Positions 45,043 to 54,703 of a stretch of DNA of 64,000 nt are shown in pieces. Positions within the stretch are counted from its first letter, which is position 1. Every line of letters begins with the position of its first letter. The DNA is from Candidatus Gastranaerophilales bacterium. GTDB lineage: Bacteria > Cyanobacteriota > Vampirovibrionia > Gastranaerophilales > Gastranaerophilaceae. The notes beneath the pieces are model-generated. The model had not been told where the DNA came from and searched no databases. It saw only the letters and a list, made by a program, of their open reading frames with translations. The position numbers were made by a program, and so were the translations under genes. The stretch lies in assembly GCA_944323425.1 (NCBI GenBank), contig CALUSL010000002.1:84221-148220 (forward strand), given 5' to 3'.

Positions 45043-45612
45043 ATGTCCATAAGTCCAATAATGTCAGCTATATCTCCAATGGTTATGTCATATGCTCCCT
45101 CAAACACAAGTCAGATACAGGACAGTGAGCATAAACAGATTATACAGTCATTGCAGGCATTAGGCGTAACTCCTTCCGGAGATAAAGAAACAGATAAAAC
45201 ACTCTTAAATACTATACAGGCTCAACTGGCTCAAACCCTCAACTTTTACGGTGTTGCTTCTACAGGAGTTGCCGAAACAGATCAGGTTTTACTCAATATT
45301 GTCATGAACGCGGTAGAAAGACAGCAGGAACGTTCAAATGAATCCTCTTCTCAATATATTCCTTTTGAAGATGTAATGAATGCCATAAATATTACGCCGA
45401 CAGGAGATATTGAAGAAGACTATGATGATACAATAACAGAACTTGAATACCGTATATCTACTGCCGCTGATGAAGAAGAAGAGGCTTATTACGAAGCATT
45501 GAAAACAGAAGTCGAAGAACAATATACAGACTATACATACAATCAGGCAAGAAATGATTTATTTATCGGCTCCGGTCAAATTTCATCAATTAACAGATTT
45601 ATGATGATTTAA
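45043..45612 (+). CDS. Hypothetical protein with three PTGDxETD repeats
   Basis: 189 aa, no family recognised. Three related segments at about 36-63, 66-92 and 111-138 share the core Leu/Ile-(G)-V/I-x-P/S-T/S-G-D-x-E-T/E-D followed by a helix. The N-terminus is Ser/Met/Pro-rich and the middle Gln/Glu-rich. No signal peptide is evident. ATG 45043 is preferred; GTG 45034 lies nine bases upstream and the ribosome site is weak. Its last 27 bases overlap the convergent lipoprotein gene. Confidence 0.65.
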   Translation: MSISPIMSAISPMVMSYAPSNTSQIQDSEHKQIIQSLQALGVTPSGDKETDKTLLNTIQAQLAQTLNFYGVASTGVAETDQVLLNIVMNAVERQQERSNESSSQYIPFEDVMNAINITPTGDIEEDYDDTITELEYRISTAADEEEEAYYEALKTEVEEQYTDYTYNQARNDLFIGSGQISSINRFMMI

Positions 45613-46818
45613 TTTGTTTAAAAAATCATTATTTATGACTTCTTTTGCGGTTTTCTTGCCCTCAAAAACGGGTTCAAGACCGTTAATTAATATATCATTT
45701 ATTTTCTGATAATTTTTATTCACTCCGGTAGGCTGCCCCTTTTCAACTGCATCAAGGAAAATTTTTGCGTGTACAGGTTTTTGAGAAGAATCAAGGAAAC
45801 TGTTTGAATATGCCGCATCTTTTCTTGCCGGTACGATAAGACCGCTTTTCGCAAATTTTTCCATTGCATCCTTTGATGTAAGATATTTTATAAGTTTTAT
45901 ATCAGCATCTTTGTATTTTGAATTTTTCGCAATTGCAAATCCTGATGAATCAATATTAGTAACAGATCCGGAAGTACCGGAAGGGAAATTTATTACATCC
46001 CAGTCAAATTTTGCATCACTTCTATACTTAGGCACAAGCCATCTGCCACTTATATGCATTGCAATTTTTCCCTGCAGAAACATTTGTGCCAGTGTAAGAC
46101 TGGCCGTCTGTGCCTTTGTAGGCGCAATATGATATTTATTCACTATATCCGTATATAATTGTATAGGTTCAACAGCTTTCCCCAGAGCTATTTTCCCTTC
46201 TTTATCAATCACACAGGCACCATTGCTGTACAAAAACGGAAGCATAAACAAAAGTTCCCGTTCTATACCGGTTCCCCATTGTTGATTAGTATTCGTAAGC
46301 TTTTTACCTGTTTCTATAAAATCGCTGATTGTCCAACTCTGCTCCGGATAGTCCAGCCCGAGCTCATCAAAAGCATTTTTGTTGTAATAAACAACAAGAC
46401 CGGACACATCTCTCGGTATTGCATAGAGCTTATTGTCCAGCATAAAATTTTGTACAGCCTTTTCAAAAAATATTGAGTTTCCAAGTTCTTCTTTAAAATA
46501 AGGAGTTAAATCCTCCAAAAGCCCCGCCTCTATATATTTTTTTGCATAATAATTGTTTATAAAAATCACGTCCGGTGGAAGATTCGAAGCAAAAAACAGA
46601 TGAATTTTTTGAAAATAGTTTTGAGGTATATGTAAAAATTCAACTTTTATATCAGGGTTTTGTTTTTCAAAGTCAGCAATAAGCGGTTTTATAATAGCAA
46701 CCTCACTCTGCGAACCCCATGAAGCAAATTTTATGACGGTTTTGTTCTGATTAGCAGATTGGCATCCACCCATAAAAACCACAAGTATAAATATAATTGC
46801 TGCTAAAAAATTTTTCAT
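45586..46818 (-). CDS. Sugar ABC transporter substrate-binding lipoprotein
   Basis: 410 aa. A lipoprotein signal with MGGC lipobox (Cys19) precedes a type-1 solute-binding domain (FASWGSQSEV, PDIKVEFLHIP, GRWLVP) typical of sugar-binding proteins. It would sit anchored outside the inner membrane. No permease or ATPase gene lies nearby. It starts one base after the stop of the upstream membrane gene, so the two are co-transcribed. Confidence 0.88.
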   Translation of the reverse strand: MKNFLAAIIFILVVFMGGCQSANQNKTVIKFASWGSQSEVAIIKPLIADFEKQNPDIKVEFLHIPQNYFQKIHLFFASNLPPDVIFINNYYAKKYIEAGLLEDLTPYFKEELGNSIFFEKAVQNFMLDNKLYAIPRDVSGLVVYYNKNAFDELGLDYPEQSWTISDFIETGKKLTNTNQQWGTGIERELLFMLPFLYSNGACVIDKEGKIALGKAVEPIQLYTDIVNKYHIAPTKAQTASLTLAQMFLQGKIAMHISGRWLVPKYRSDAKFDWDVINFPSGTSGSVTNIDSSGFAIAKNSKYKDADIKLIKYLTSKDAMEKFAKSGLIVPARKDAAYSNSFLDSSQKPVHAKIFLDAVEKGQPTGVNKNYQKINDILINGLEPVFEGKKTAKEVINNDFLNKLNHHKSVN

Positions 46819-46819
46819 T

Positions 46820-47800
46820 TTACAGTTCTAAAAGCAGCTCCATATTATTTTCAGAAACTTCCAAAAGTGCCTTATAATTTCCGAGTTTTACTATATATCT
46901 TTCATTATCACCTTCATTCTCTGCCAGTCTGGAACGTATTTCATTTGTACTCAATGAATTAAACTGTGCAAGAACGAAAACCTTTTTATTTATATAACCG
47001 ATTAAAGATACTTTATCTTTGTATTGAACAAGACATAAACCCTTGTTACGCGTCAATTTTGATGAACTCAATAAAATAGGATTATGCGGTTTTTGTATAG
47101 GAGAAGATAAATATTCATTAATTGAAAATTCTGATTTTTCAACGCTTGTTTTTTTGTTTGTTGGGGCAGACTGACTTGCTTTCGCAAATTTTTGAACATT
47201 TTTAGACAAGTCAGGCGATTCCGAATGAGCTTTTTGAGTATCTATTTCATTGGAGTCAGAATTTGTCGTAGTATCTTGAATTTCTTCTTTGATATCTTCT
47301 TTAACTTTTTTTACTGCAGAAGTATGCACAACTGGTCCTTTGTAATATTGAGGTTTAGGTTTTTGGGCTTCACCGGCAATAAGTTTAAAAAGTTCCGCAA
47401 TTTTTTTAGACAATGCTATTACAATATTTATAACAACAGAAATTACAGAACGGAATGCATCTTTGAATTCTTCAGAAAGGAGTTTTTTCCTGTACTGTGA
47501 TTTTGGCTCTATATTTTTTATTGTCGAAACAATCAATATACTCGGAACGACAATCATTAAAAGAATAATTAATAATTGTCTATTTTGTTTTTTCCTGTTA
47601 ACAGGATTATTCTGCAAATTGGTTCTGTCATATGATTCTTGCGGAGAAGTAAATTGAACGGCTGTATTATATCTTGGATCCGTTATTTTGTATTTGTAAC
47701 CTTCAGCAAAAACACATGATGACGTTCCAATAACGGCTAACGTCATGAAAACCAACAGTATTCTTTTTATTTTTTTGTAGTCCATATATTTATCTGACAT
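46820..47800 (-). CDS. Hypothetical membrane protein with signal peptide, possibly FliO-like
   Basis: 326 aa. A signal peptide (cleavage near VFA) is followed by an 80-residue outer part, one membrane helix (LLIILLMIVVPSILIVSTI) and a long charged linker. A C-terminal 65-residue beta-rich domain follows (LCLVQYKDKVSLIGYINKKVFVLAQF). That last domain loosely resembles FliO/FliN-type cytoplasmic domains, but the evidence is weak. It is coupled to the sugar-binding lipoprotein gene and follows aroQ by 79 bases. Confidence 0.6.
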   Translation of the reverse strand: MSDKYMDYKKIKRILLVFMTLAVIGTSSCVFAEGYKYKITDPRYNTAVQFTSPQESYDRTNLQNNPVNRKKQNRQLLIILLMIVVPSILIVSTIKNIEPKSQYRKKLLSEEFKDAFRSVISVVINIVIALSKKIAELFKLIAGEAQKPKPQYYKGPVVHTSAVKKVKEDIKEEIQDTTTNSDSNEIDTQKAHSESPDLSKNVQKFAKASQSAPTNKKTSVEKSEFSINEYLSSPIQKPHNPILLSSSKLTRNKGLCLVQYKDKVSLIGYINKKVFVLAQFNSLSTNEIRSRLAENEGDNERYIVKLGNYKALLEVSENNMELLLEL

Positions 47801-47879
47801 AGTGATATTTAATTATTATTATACTGTCAAAAAGCTGCTAATATTGTAACAAATTTGCAACATTCATTACAATATCCGT

Positions 47880-48317
47880 TCAGGTAGCATTTATATAATC
47901 AACCAATCCCTGCAAACCAAGTTTATAGCTGTTTGCACCAAAACCGGCAATTTGTCCTATACAAACCGGTGCAGTCAGAGAGTTTTTTCTAAACTCCTCT
48001 CTGTTGTGAATATTCGACAGGTGCACTTCTACACAGGGCAAACCAACAGCAGCAATGGCATCTCTAATGGCAACACTAGTGTGTGTATACGCTGCAGGAT
48101 TTATAACAATACCCGAACAGTCATTTTTTGCTTTTTGTATTGTATTAACAATTTCTCCCTCAACATTGCTCTGAAAAGTTTCCAATTCAATACCCAGAGT
48201 TTTAGCATAATCCTTGAGATTGTTTATAATATCATCCAAAGTCAAAGAGCCGTATATTTCAGGTTCTCTTGTCCCCAGCATATTAATATTAGGTCCGTTT
48301 ATCACCATTATTTTCAT
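47880..48317 (-). CDS. aroQ: Type II 3-dehydroquinate dehydratase
   Basis: 145-aa dodecameric enzyme of the shikimate pathway. [18 protein letters not shown] includes the catalytic Tyr, [15 protein letters not shown] the anchoring loop, and [15 protein letters not shown] the His/Arg site. Length and motifs are typical. The AGAGGAAA ribosome site is good. Confidence 0.96.
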   Translation of the reverse strand: MKIMVINGPNINMLGTREPEIYGSLTLDDIINNLKDYAKTLGIELETFQSNVEGEIVNTIQKAKNDCSGIVINPAAYTHTSVAIRDAIAAVGLPCVEVHLSNIHNREEFRKNSLTAPVCIGQIAGFGANSYKLGLQGLVDYINAT

Positions 48318-48360
48318 ATATTTTCCTCTATATATTCAATTTATCATAGCAGTGTTGTTT

Positions 48361-48388
48361 TTGTCTAATAAATTGTTTATGCTATAAT
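48361..48388 (+). promoter_or_regulatory. Promoter of the BFN nuclease gene, leaderless geometry
   Basis: TTGTCT (48361-48366), a 16-bp spacer and TATAAT (48383-48388). Exactly six bases then precede the ATG at 48395. Confidence 0.6.
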
Positions 48389-48394
48389 TAAATT

Positions 48395-48919
48395 ATGATA
48401 GAAATGAGAGTAATGGGAATAGCATTAGATACACGTACGGGGTCACCGATAGTTGTGCTGCACGACCGTGATAATCGCAGAGCACTGCCTATCTGGATTG
48501 GGTCAGCCGAGGCTAGTGCTATTATAAGAAAGATAGAAAATATTCCTGTTACGCGCCCTATGACACACGATTTAATCGTAGATGTTGTTGAAAAAACGGG
48601 TTATGCAATAAGCAGGATTCTTATTAATGATGTTGAAGAAGAAACTTATATAGCGACTATTTATCTGCAAAAAGCAGATGATAACAACCCGGAACCACAG
48701 GAAATGACAATAGACGCACGACCTTCTGATGCTATAGCAGTTGCAATAAGAGTCGATGCACCTATATATGTTACAGCAAATGTTCTGGCACACGGTTCTG
48801 TTTCTTGTGACAGCGCAAAAGATGAAGAAGAGGCACAGGAATTTAGAGATTTTATTCAGGATATCCAGCCGTCTGATTTTGAAAAATTACTTAAGGATAA
48901 CAAACATTCCGACCAGTAG
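48395..48919 (+). CDS. Bifunctional nuclease (BFN/DUF151) family protein
   Basis: 174 aa. The BFN domain fills residues 1-135: MIEMRVMGIALD, SPIVVLHD, RRALPIWIG, RPMTHDL and the RPSDAIAVAIR motif. An acidic tail follows. The family has DNase/RNase activity in plants and is widespread in cyanobacteria. The conserved MIEM start supports ATG 48395, although there is no ribosome-binding site. Confidence 0.9.
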   Translation: MIEMRVMGIALDTRTGSPIVVLHDRDNRRALPIWIGSAEASAIIRKIENIPVTRPMTHDLIVDVVEKTGYAISRILINDVEEETYIATIYLQKADDNNPEPQEMTIDARPSDAIAVAIRVDAPIYVTANVLAHGSVSCDSAKDEEEAQEFRDFIQDIQPSDFEKLLKDNKHSDQ

Positions 48920-48922
48920 TTT

Positions 48923-49567
48923 TTAGAACTTGCCGCCTCTTAAATAATATTCAGAACAAGCAATACCGTTATTGTTTTTTCTACAAGCTGCAGCCAGTTC
49001 CGTATTTGAAAATTCAGCTCCAAAAGCTTCCACTTTATGTTTATAAATATTTATGCCGAAAACATCTTTGCCCATACGATTCGGATGTTTTTTACCGTTT
49101 AAATCCATTAAAGCAACCGCACAGGGCTCATCATCCGTACAATAACAGGATAAAAGTTTAAATGCAATAATATTACCGTTCTCCTGATATGCAAAACGTC
49201 TGGTAAAATATTTTGAATTTTTAGGTATTTGCGCGCCGTTAAGAAATTTGTATTTATAATTTTTTAAATTTTCCGGTTTTATTGATGTATCAACGTTCAA
49301 ATATGGACCAAGAACTTTAAAAATTTCTGTTTCTTTTTCTTCAATATTACTTTGACATATTTCTTCAACAGTTTTGTAGTCGTTAATACTAAACATTTCA
49401 AAGTTCGAGTCCACTTCGGTAAATGTTTTTTTCCAGCCGGAAATTATTTTTGCTTCTTTTGTATTATTTACTATTGCAGGTATGCAAACCAGTATAGTGA
49501 TGACTAATAAAAGCATCACTATACTAATTTCTACCATATTAAAAGCTTTTTGGGTCATTAATTTCAT
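48923..49567 (-). CDS. Type II/IV pseudopilin-like protein
   Basis: 214 aa. The N-terminus has a short basic leader, then KAFNMVEISIVMLLLVITILVCIPAI. This is a prepilin segment with the conserved Glu at +5 and Ala rather than Gly before the cleavage point. The globular part is Cys-rich (six or more Cys), suggesting disulfides outside the cell. The ATG overlaps the stop of the PHP gene (ATGA). It may be a minor pilin or a secretion pseudopilin; its partners are not in the window. Confidence 0.75.
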   Translation of the reverse strand: MKLMTQKAFNMVEISIVMLLLVITILVCIPAIVNNTKEAKIISGWKKTFTEVDSNFEMFSINDYKTVEEICQSNIEEKETEIFKVLGPYLNVDTSIKPENLKNYKYKFLNGAQIPKNSKYFTRRFAYQENGNIIAFKLLSCYCTDDEPCAVALMDLNGKKHPNRMGKDVFGINIYKHKVEAFGAEFSNTELAAACRKNNNGIACSEYYLRGGKF

Positions 49568-50430
49568 TGTGCCATATCCAGCTGTTTTTTTTCTTTTAAC
49601 AAAGAATCGTATATCCATTCTGGTATAAAATTTTTACCGAGAATAATTTGACCGTTGTTCGGATTAGGTGCATGAAAATCCGAACCGCCCGTAATAATTA
49701 ATCCGTTCTTCTCTGCGATAGTTGAATAGTATTCAACCATTGCCGGAGAATGTTTTCTGTGATATGCCTCAACCCCCCTGAGACCAAAGTGCATAAATTC
49801 TTTGATGAGATTTTCAGCATCTTCAACATCAAAAGGATGAGCAAATACAGGAATACCGCCGGCATCATAAATAATTTCAATTGCGTCATGCGGAGAAATT
49901 GTTTTTCTTTGTACATAAACATCAGAATCATTGTTTATATATTTGCTGTACGCTTCCATAACACTGGTTGTGCCTCCCGCAAGAGTAATTGCTTTGGCTA
50001 TATGCGGACGACCAATACTTCCGCCTTCAGCAACCAGACTTTTGATTTTATCAAAAGATACATGTATACCCTCTTTTTTACTCAAAAGATGAATTATTTC
50101 TTTTGTTTGAGCAATACGGGCATTCTGCTGCATTTTAAGCATTTCCTGAAAATCAGAATCATCACGATTCATAAAATATCCGAGAATATGAATTTCAACA
50201 TCTTTATATATTGTATTGATTTCCACTCCCGGGATAATTTCCAGAGGAGTATTTCCCGCTTCTTTTGCTATTTTTTCAGCATATTTAACTGCAATTGGAT
50301 AAGCAAGCACATTGTCATGGTCTGTAATTGCGATTGCATTCAGACCAGCGTCAATGGCCGTATCCACAATCTTCTCCGGAGTGAACACACCGTCGGAAAA
50401 GCATGTGTGAATATGTAAATCAATTTTCAC
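49564..50430 (-). CDS. PHP-domain phosphoesterase, YciV/RNase AM-like
   Basis: 288 aa. PHP motifs are complete: DLHIHTCFSDG, ITDHDN, GVEIN, GRPHIAKA, VFAHP and TGGSDFHAP. These bind a trinuclear metal centre. Relatives are 5'-3' exonucleases on short RNA or 3',5'-nucleotide phosphatases. It lies in a minus-strand group with ymdB and rny, which fits RNA turnover. Confidence 0.85.
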   Translation of the reverse strand: MKIDLHIHTCFSDGVFTPEKIVDTAIDAGLNAIAITDHDNVLAYPIAVKYAEKIAKEAGNTPLEIIPGVEINTIYKDVEIHILGYFMNRDDSDFQEMLKMQQNARIAQTKEIIHLLSKKEGIHVSFDKIKSLVAEGGSIGRPHIAKAITLAGGTTSVMEAYSKYINNDSDVYVQRKTISPHDAIEIIYDAGGIPVFAHPFDVEDAENLIKEFMHFGLRGVEAYHRKHSPAMVEYYSTIAEKNGLIITGGSDFHAPNPNNGQIILGKNFIPEWIYDSLLKEKKQLDMAQ

Positions 50431-50447
50431 CTTTCTTTATCCTTCCT

Positions 50448-51272
50448 TCATATATCTGCCTCACTATAATCTTTTATTAATCTAATTCTTTCAATATTTT
50501 TTGCACATCCTGAAATTTTGTCAAAAGTTATACTCACGGCATTCAGCTCAAGTATATTGCCCTCCGCAATATCAAAACGAGCCGGCAAATTCGTCATGAG
50601 TCTTTTCAGAGATGTTTCGTATTCCATTCCTATTATTGAATCATATGTTCCGCAAAATCCCGCATCGGTAATGTAGGCGGTATAATTGTTCAGTATTTTT
50701 TCATCTGCTGTGGGAACATGTGTATGTGTACCCAGCACAGCGCTAACACCGTGTTCTGAACAAAATCTGCCAAAACATAATTTTTCAGCGGTTGCCTCTG
50801 CATGAAAATCTATTATAACTATCGGAGCAACTTTTTTTATTTCAGAAATATGTTTTTTAATGTAATCCCATGGTGAATCAATCGGGCTCATAAAAGTGCG
50901 TCCCAATAGATTTATAACAGCAATTTTTGTATCATCTACATCAAATATTCTGCAGCCTTTGCCCGGAGTTCCCTCAGGATAATTGGCAGGTCTTATCAGC
51001 CTGTCTGAATTCTCAATATAAGTAAAAATATCTTTTTTGTCCCAGATATGGTTCCCCGAAGTGAAACAATTTATACCATATTCAGAAAGTTCCTTATGGT
51101 TTTTTTCAGTTAAACCAAAACCGTGCGATGCGTTTTCAACGTTTGCTATAACAAAATCATAAATCTTCGCATTTTCAGGTGATTGCAAACCGGCAAGATA
51201 GTTTTTGACAACAGTTCTTCCCGGTTTGCCTACAATATCACCTAAAAATAAAATTTTGATTTCGTTGTTCAT
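50448..51272 (-). CDS. ymdB: YmdB family metallophosphodiesterase
   Basis: 274-aa cyclic-nucleotide phosphodiesterase of the YmdB/TIGR00282 type, which acts on 2',3'-cAMP. Metal-site motifs are FLGDIVGKPGR, VENASHG, SGNHIWDK, IDFHAEATAEK and GTHTHVPTAD. It directly follows rny with a one-base overlap (TAATG), the same pairing as in Bacillus. Confidence 0.92.
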   Translation of the reverse strand: MNNEIKILFLGDIVGKPGRTVVKNYLAGLQSPENAKIYDFVIANVENASHGFGLTEKNHKELSEYGINCFTSGNHIWDKKDIFTYIENSDRLIRPANYPEGTPGKGCRIFDVDDTKIAVINLLGRTFMSPIDSPWDYIKKHISEIKKVAPIVIIDFHAEATAEKLCFGRFCSEHGVSAVLGTHTHVPTADEKILNNYTAYITDAGFCGTYDSIIGMEYETSLKRLMTNLPARFDIAEGNILELNAVSITFDKISGCAKNIERIRLIKDYSEADI

Positions 51273-52858
51273 TATTTTGCAATTTCAGTAGTTCTAATTT
51301 CTCTTACTACAGTAACGCGAATTTGTCCGGGATAATCCAGTTCTTCTTCAATTCGTTTTGCAATATCTCTTGCAAGTTTTGCACTGGCAAGATCATCAAA
51401 CATATCGGGCTGTACAATTACACGTACTTCACGTCCGGCCTGAACGGCAAAGGACTGGCGAATACCTTGATAGCTTTTTGCAATCTCTTCGATTTTTTGA
51501 AGTCTCTTGATATAAATCTCGAGAGTATCGCGTCTTGAACCCGGACGTCCGGCGGAAATTGCATCAGCGAGTTTTACAAGTACCGCCTCTATTGTATTAG
51601 CAGTAACATCATCATGATGTGCTTCTATTGCATGAATAATAGCCTCTTTTTCTCCGTAACGTCTCGCCAATTCAACTCCGAGTTCAATATGTGTTCCTTC
51701 TTGAGTCTGGTCAACAGCCTTGCCTATGTCATGCAACAACCCAGCGCGTTTTGCTATAGCAACATTCGCACCGAGTTCGGCTGCGAGCATGCCCGCTATA
51801 TGACCGACTTCAAGCGAGTGTTTCAAAACATTTTGACCATAGCTTGTTCTGTAATACAAACGTCCCAACGTTTTGATTAACTCTTTATGAAGGTTCATAA
51901 CGCCCATATCAACAGCAGCATTTTCACCTTCTTTTTTAATTTTTTCTTCAATTTCTTCCTGAGCTTTTTCCACCATTTCTTCAATTCTAACCGGATGGAT
52001 TCTACCGTCAGAGATAAGCTTCTCGAGAGCCACTTTTGCGATTTCACGTCTTACAGGGTCAAAACTCGATAAAACAACAGCCTCAGGTGTATCGTCAATG
52101 ATAAGGTCAACTCCTGTCAAAGTTTCAAGAGTTCTGATGTTTCGTCCCTCACGTCCTATGATTCGACCTTTCATTTCATCTGATGGAAGATTTACAACAG
52201 AAACGGTAGACTCAACAACCTGATCGATTGCGCATCTTTGCATAGTTGTAGATAATATTTCCTGTGCCTGTTGTTTTGCTGTCTCTCTGATTTTTGCTTC
52301 ATTTTCTTTTATAAGCTGCATTTGCTCCTGCTGGAGATCCTGTTTCAACTGTTCCATGAGCATATTTCTTGCTTCATCACGGGACATACCAGCAATTTTT
52401 TCCATCTCTGTAATTTGTTTTGCAATTACTTCTGCAAGATAGTCTTCTTTTTCGAGTAATTCGTCCATTTTTTTCTGAACATCATACTCTTTGTCCGTAA
52501 CTTCTTGAATTTTGTCTTCAAGAATGTCTTCTTTTTTAGCAAGTTTGGCCTCAGCTCTTTGCAAATCCTGTCTGCGTTCTCTTACTTCATCATCAAATTT
52601 TTCCCGTTCAATATGAAGTGCTTCTTTTGCCTGAATCATTGCTTCCTTTTTCAAAAGATTTTCTTTTTCAGAGGTTTCTTTTGAAAGTTTTTCCAAATTT
52701 TCCTGCACTTTTTTCTTCTTCTGCCATAGTGCTGCGGAAACACCCGCAAGGGCAATTACGACAATTACTAAAAGTGCAATAATTAAATTAATTCCTTCGA
52801 TTGTCCTGTACCTCGTTTTTCTATATATACACATACTCGATGTGCACATTTTGCACAT
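51272..52858 (-). CDS. rny: Ribonuclease Y
   Basis: Membrane-anchored endoribonuclease that starts mRNA decay. One membrane helix ([17 protein letters not shown]) is followed by a long coiled coil, a KH domain ([19 protein letters not shown]) and an HD domain ([10 protein letters not shown]). It is 528 aa with the ATG at 52858. The start is uncertain: the first residues ([10 protein letters not shown]) are unlike the family. The 52858 ATG has GAGAGG at a long spacing. A better site (GAAGGAATT) lies further in but has no ATG, GTG or TTG in frame after it. Confidence 0.93.
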   Translation of the reverse strand: MCKMCTSSMCIYRKTRYRTIEGINLIIALLVIVVIALAGVSAALWQKKKKVQENLEKLSKETSEKENLLKKEAMIQAKEALHIEREKFDDEVRERRQDLQRAEAKLAKKEDILEDKIQEVTDKEYDVQKKMDELLEKEDYLAEVIAKQITEMEKIAGMSRDEARNMLMEQLKQDLQQEQMQLIKENEAKIRETAKQQAQEILSTTMQRCAIDQVVESTVSVVNLPSDEMKGRIIGREGRNIRTLETLTGVDLIIDDTPEAVVLSSFDPVRREIAKVALEKLISDGRIHPVRIEEMVEKAQEEIEEKIKKEGENAAVDMGVMNLHKELIKTLGRLYYRTSYGQNVLKHSLEVGHIAGMLAAELGANVAIAKRAGLLHDIGKAVDQTQEGTHIELGVELARRYGEKEAIIHAIEAHHDDVTANTIEAVLVKLADAISAGRPGSRRDTLEIYIKRLQKIEEIAKSYQGIRQSFAVQAGREVRVIVQPDMFDDLASAKLARDIAKRIEEELDYPGQIRVTVVREIRTTEIAK

Positions 52859-52984
52859 TGAGTTTTTTGCCTCTCAATATAAAATATTAAGCTGTTATAT
52901 GTGTAAAATTTATATTTAATTCATATATTTAAAATCTGTTACTTTAAACTAATTTTATAGTACCATACTTGGAGGGAATTTAAA

Positions 52985-53017
52985 AGAAAAATCCCGTAAT
53001 AAATTACGGGATTTTTC
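52985..53017 (-). terminator. gatB terminator
   Basis: A perfect 13-bp inverted repeat around CCCGTAAT/ATTACGGG (52988-53000 with 53003-53015) is followed by T-rich sequence on the minus strand, just past the gatB stop. Confidence 0.8.
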
Positions 53018-53036
53018 AAATGTTCATATTTTATTT

Positions 53037-54485
53037 TTAATTTAGTGCTTCTTGCAAAAGTTTATTGATAACCTGCGGATTAGCTCTTCCTTTTGTTTCT
53101 TTCATCACTTGACCGACAAAGAATCCAAACAACTGTTGTTTTCCGCCTTTATATGCAGCAACCTGTGCAGGATTGTTTTCAATAACTTTTGCGATTATTT
53201 CCTTGATTGCTCCTTCATCAGAAATAACACTCAAGCCCTGTTTTTCAACCATTTCTTTAGCGCTTCCGCCATTAGTAAGAAGGTCAGGAAGAATTTTCTT
53301 CGCAATATTATTTGAAATTGTGCCCTTACAAATCATATCTACCAACTCATATAAAGCCTGCGGAGTTAGTTTTGTTTGGTTAATGTTTATATTGTTTTCT
53401 TTCAGGTATGCCGTAATGTCACCAACAAGCAAATTATTAGCTATTCTGTAGTCTGCACCGAGTTTCAGCACCTCATCGTAGAAAAGTGCAGTTTCCATCT
53501 GTTCCACCATAACGTTGGCATCATATGCACTAAGTCCGAGCGACTCATATCTTTTACGTTTCTGTTCAGGAAGCTCTGGCATTTTTGCTCTGATTTCTTC
53601 AACCCATTCTCTTGAAATTTCAACCGGCATAAGATCTGGCTCAGGGAAATATCTATAGTCGTTAGCATCTTCCTTGCTTCTCATTGTTCTGGTAACTTTC
53701 TGATTGTCATCCCAGAGTCTGGTTTCCTGGTCGACCTCTCCGCCTTCTTCAACTATTTCAATTTGTCTGTCAATTTCAAATTCAATAGCCCTTTGCAATG
53801 CTGAAAAACTGTTTATATTTTTAATTTCAGCACGTGTCCCAAAAACTTTAGAGCCTTTTGGCATAACTGAAATATTTGCGTCACATCTCATAGAACCTTC
53901 TTCAAGGTTTCCATCACAAACACCTATATAGCGAACAATATTTCTAAGTTCTTCCATATAAGCTCTTGCTTCATCAGATGAACGCATATCCGGCTCAGAT
54001 ACAATTTCAAGAAGAGGTGTCCCTGCTCTGTTAAGATCGACCAGAGAATACACCGAACCGGCAATTCCGTCTGCTCCGGCGTGAACAAGTTTTCCGGCAT
54101 CTTCTTCAAGATGTGCTCTTGTAATACCGATTCTTTTTCCTTTTATATCTATATAACCGTTAACGCAGATAGGTTCATCATACTGTGATATCTGGTAACC
54201 TTTCGGCAAATCCGGATAAAAATACTGTTTTCTGTCGAATTTGCATCTTGAAGGAATTTCACAGTTTAGAGCAAGCCCCAACAAAATTCCCATATTAACA
54301 CATTCTTTATTCAAAACAGGTAATACACCCGGCATACCGAGTGTAATTGTACTTATATGCGAATTTGGTTCTGCGCCGAATTCTGTTTCGTCCGGTGCAA
54401 ATATTTTCGTCTTTGTCTTCAGCTGGGCGTGGACTTCGAGCCCGATTACCACTTCATATTTATCTCTAATCTCTTGTGCTACCAT
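53037..54485 (-). CDS. gatB: Aspartyl/glutamyl-tRNA amidotransferase subunit B
   Basis: 482-aa subunit of GatCAB, which converts Glu-tRNA(Gln) and/or Asp-tRNA(Asn) to the amide forms. The GatB signature VVIGLEVHAQLKTKTK is at the N-terminus, LPKGYQISQYD follows, and the C-terminal YqeY-like tail (FFVGQVMKETKGRANP) is complete. The ATG at 54485 follows GAGGTGG; an upstream TTG overlaps that site. gatA and gatC are elsewhere. Confidence 0.96.
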   Translation of the reverse strand: MVAQEIRDKYEVVIGLEVHAQLKTKTKIFAPDETEFGAEPNSHISTITLGMPGVLPVLNKECVNMGILLGLALNCEIPSRCKFDRKQYFYPDLPKGYQISQYDEPICVNGYIDIKGKRIGITRAHLEEDAGKLVHAGADGIAGSVYSLVDLNRAGTPLLEIVSEPDMRSSDEARAYMEELRNIVRYIGVCDGNLEEGSMRCDANISVMPKGSKVFGTRAEIKNINSFSALQRAIEFEIDRQIEIVEEGGEVDQETRLWDDNQKVTRTMRSKEDANDYRYFPEPDLMPVEISREWVEEIRAKMPELPEQKRKRYESLGLSAYDANVMVEQMETALFYDEVLKLGADYRIANNLLVGDITAYLKENNININQTKLTPQALYELVDMICKGTISNNIAKKILPDLLTNGGSAKEMVEKQGLSVISDEGAIKEIIAKVIENNPAQVAAYKGGKQQLFGFFVGQVMKETKGRANPQVINKLLQEALN

Positions 54486-54512
54486 TTTCCACCTCAATTT
54501 TTTATATTTCGT

Positions 54513-54541
54513 ATTTTAGCACAAAAACTCAGGTATGATAA
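54513..54541 (-). promoter_or_regulatory. gatB promoter
   Basis: On the minus strand TTATCA (54536-54541), a 17-bp spacer and TAAAAT (54513-54518) with an extended TG. Confidence 0.55.
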
Positions 54542-54569
54542 ATTTTGAGGGATTTAGTGATAAGAAAAA

Positions 54570-54671
54570 TTATACAGTATCGAATTTGTATAAAATATTG
54601 TATTTAGCAATTTCCTCAAAAATATATCTTTCGCAATTTTGCATACTTCTTTTCACTGTCATAGCTCTCAA
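54570..54671 (-). CDS. Candidate micro-protein of 33 residues
   Basis: A perfect GGAGGTGA Shine-Dalgarno (54674-54681) lies upstream of an in-frame TTG (54671, five bases after GGAGG) and an ATG (54662). The peptide is basic at its start with one Cys, and ends in TAA at 54570. No family is recognised. Its own TTGTAC-17-TATAAT promoter lies upstream. It could be a small protein or a leader peptide upstream of gatB. Confidence 0.4.
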   Translation of the reverse strand: MRAMTVKRSMQNCERYIFEEIAKYNILYKFDTV

Positions 54672-54703
54672 AATCACCTCCAACAATCCTAAAAATTTAG
54701 CTA

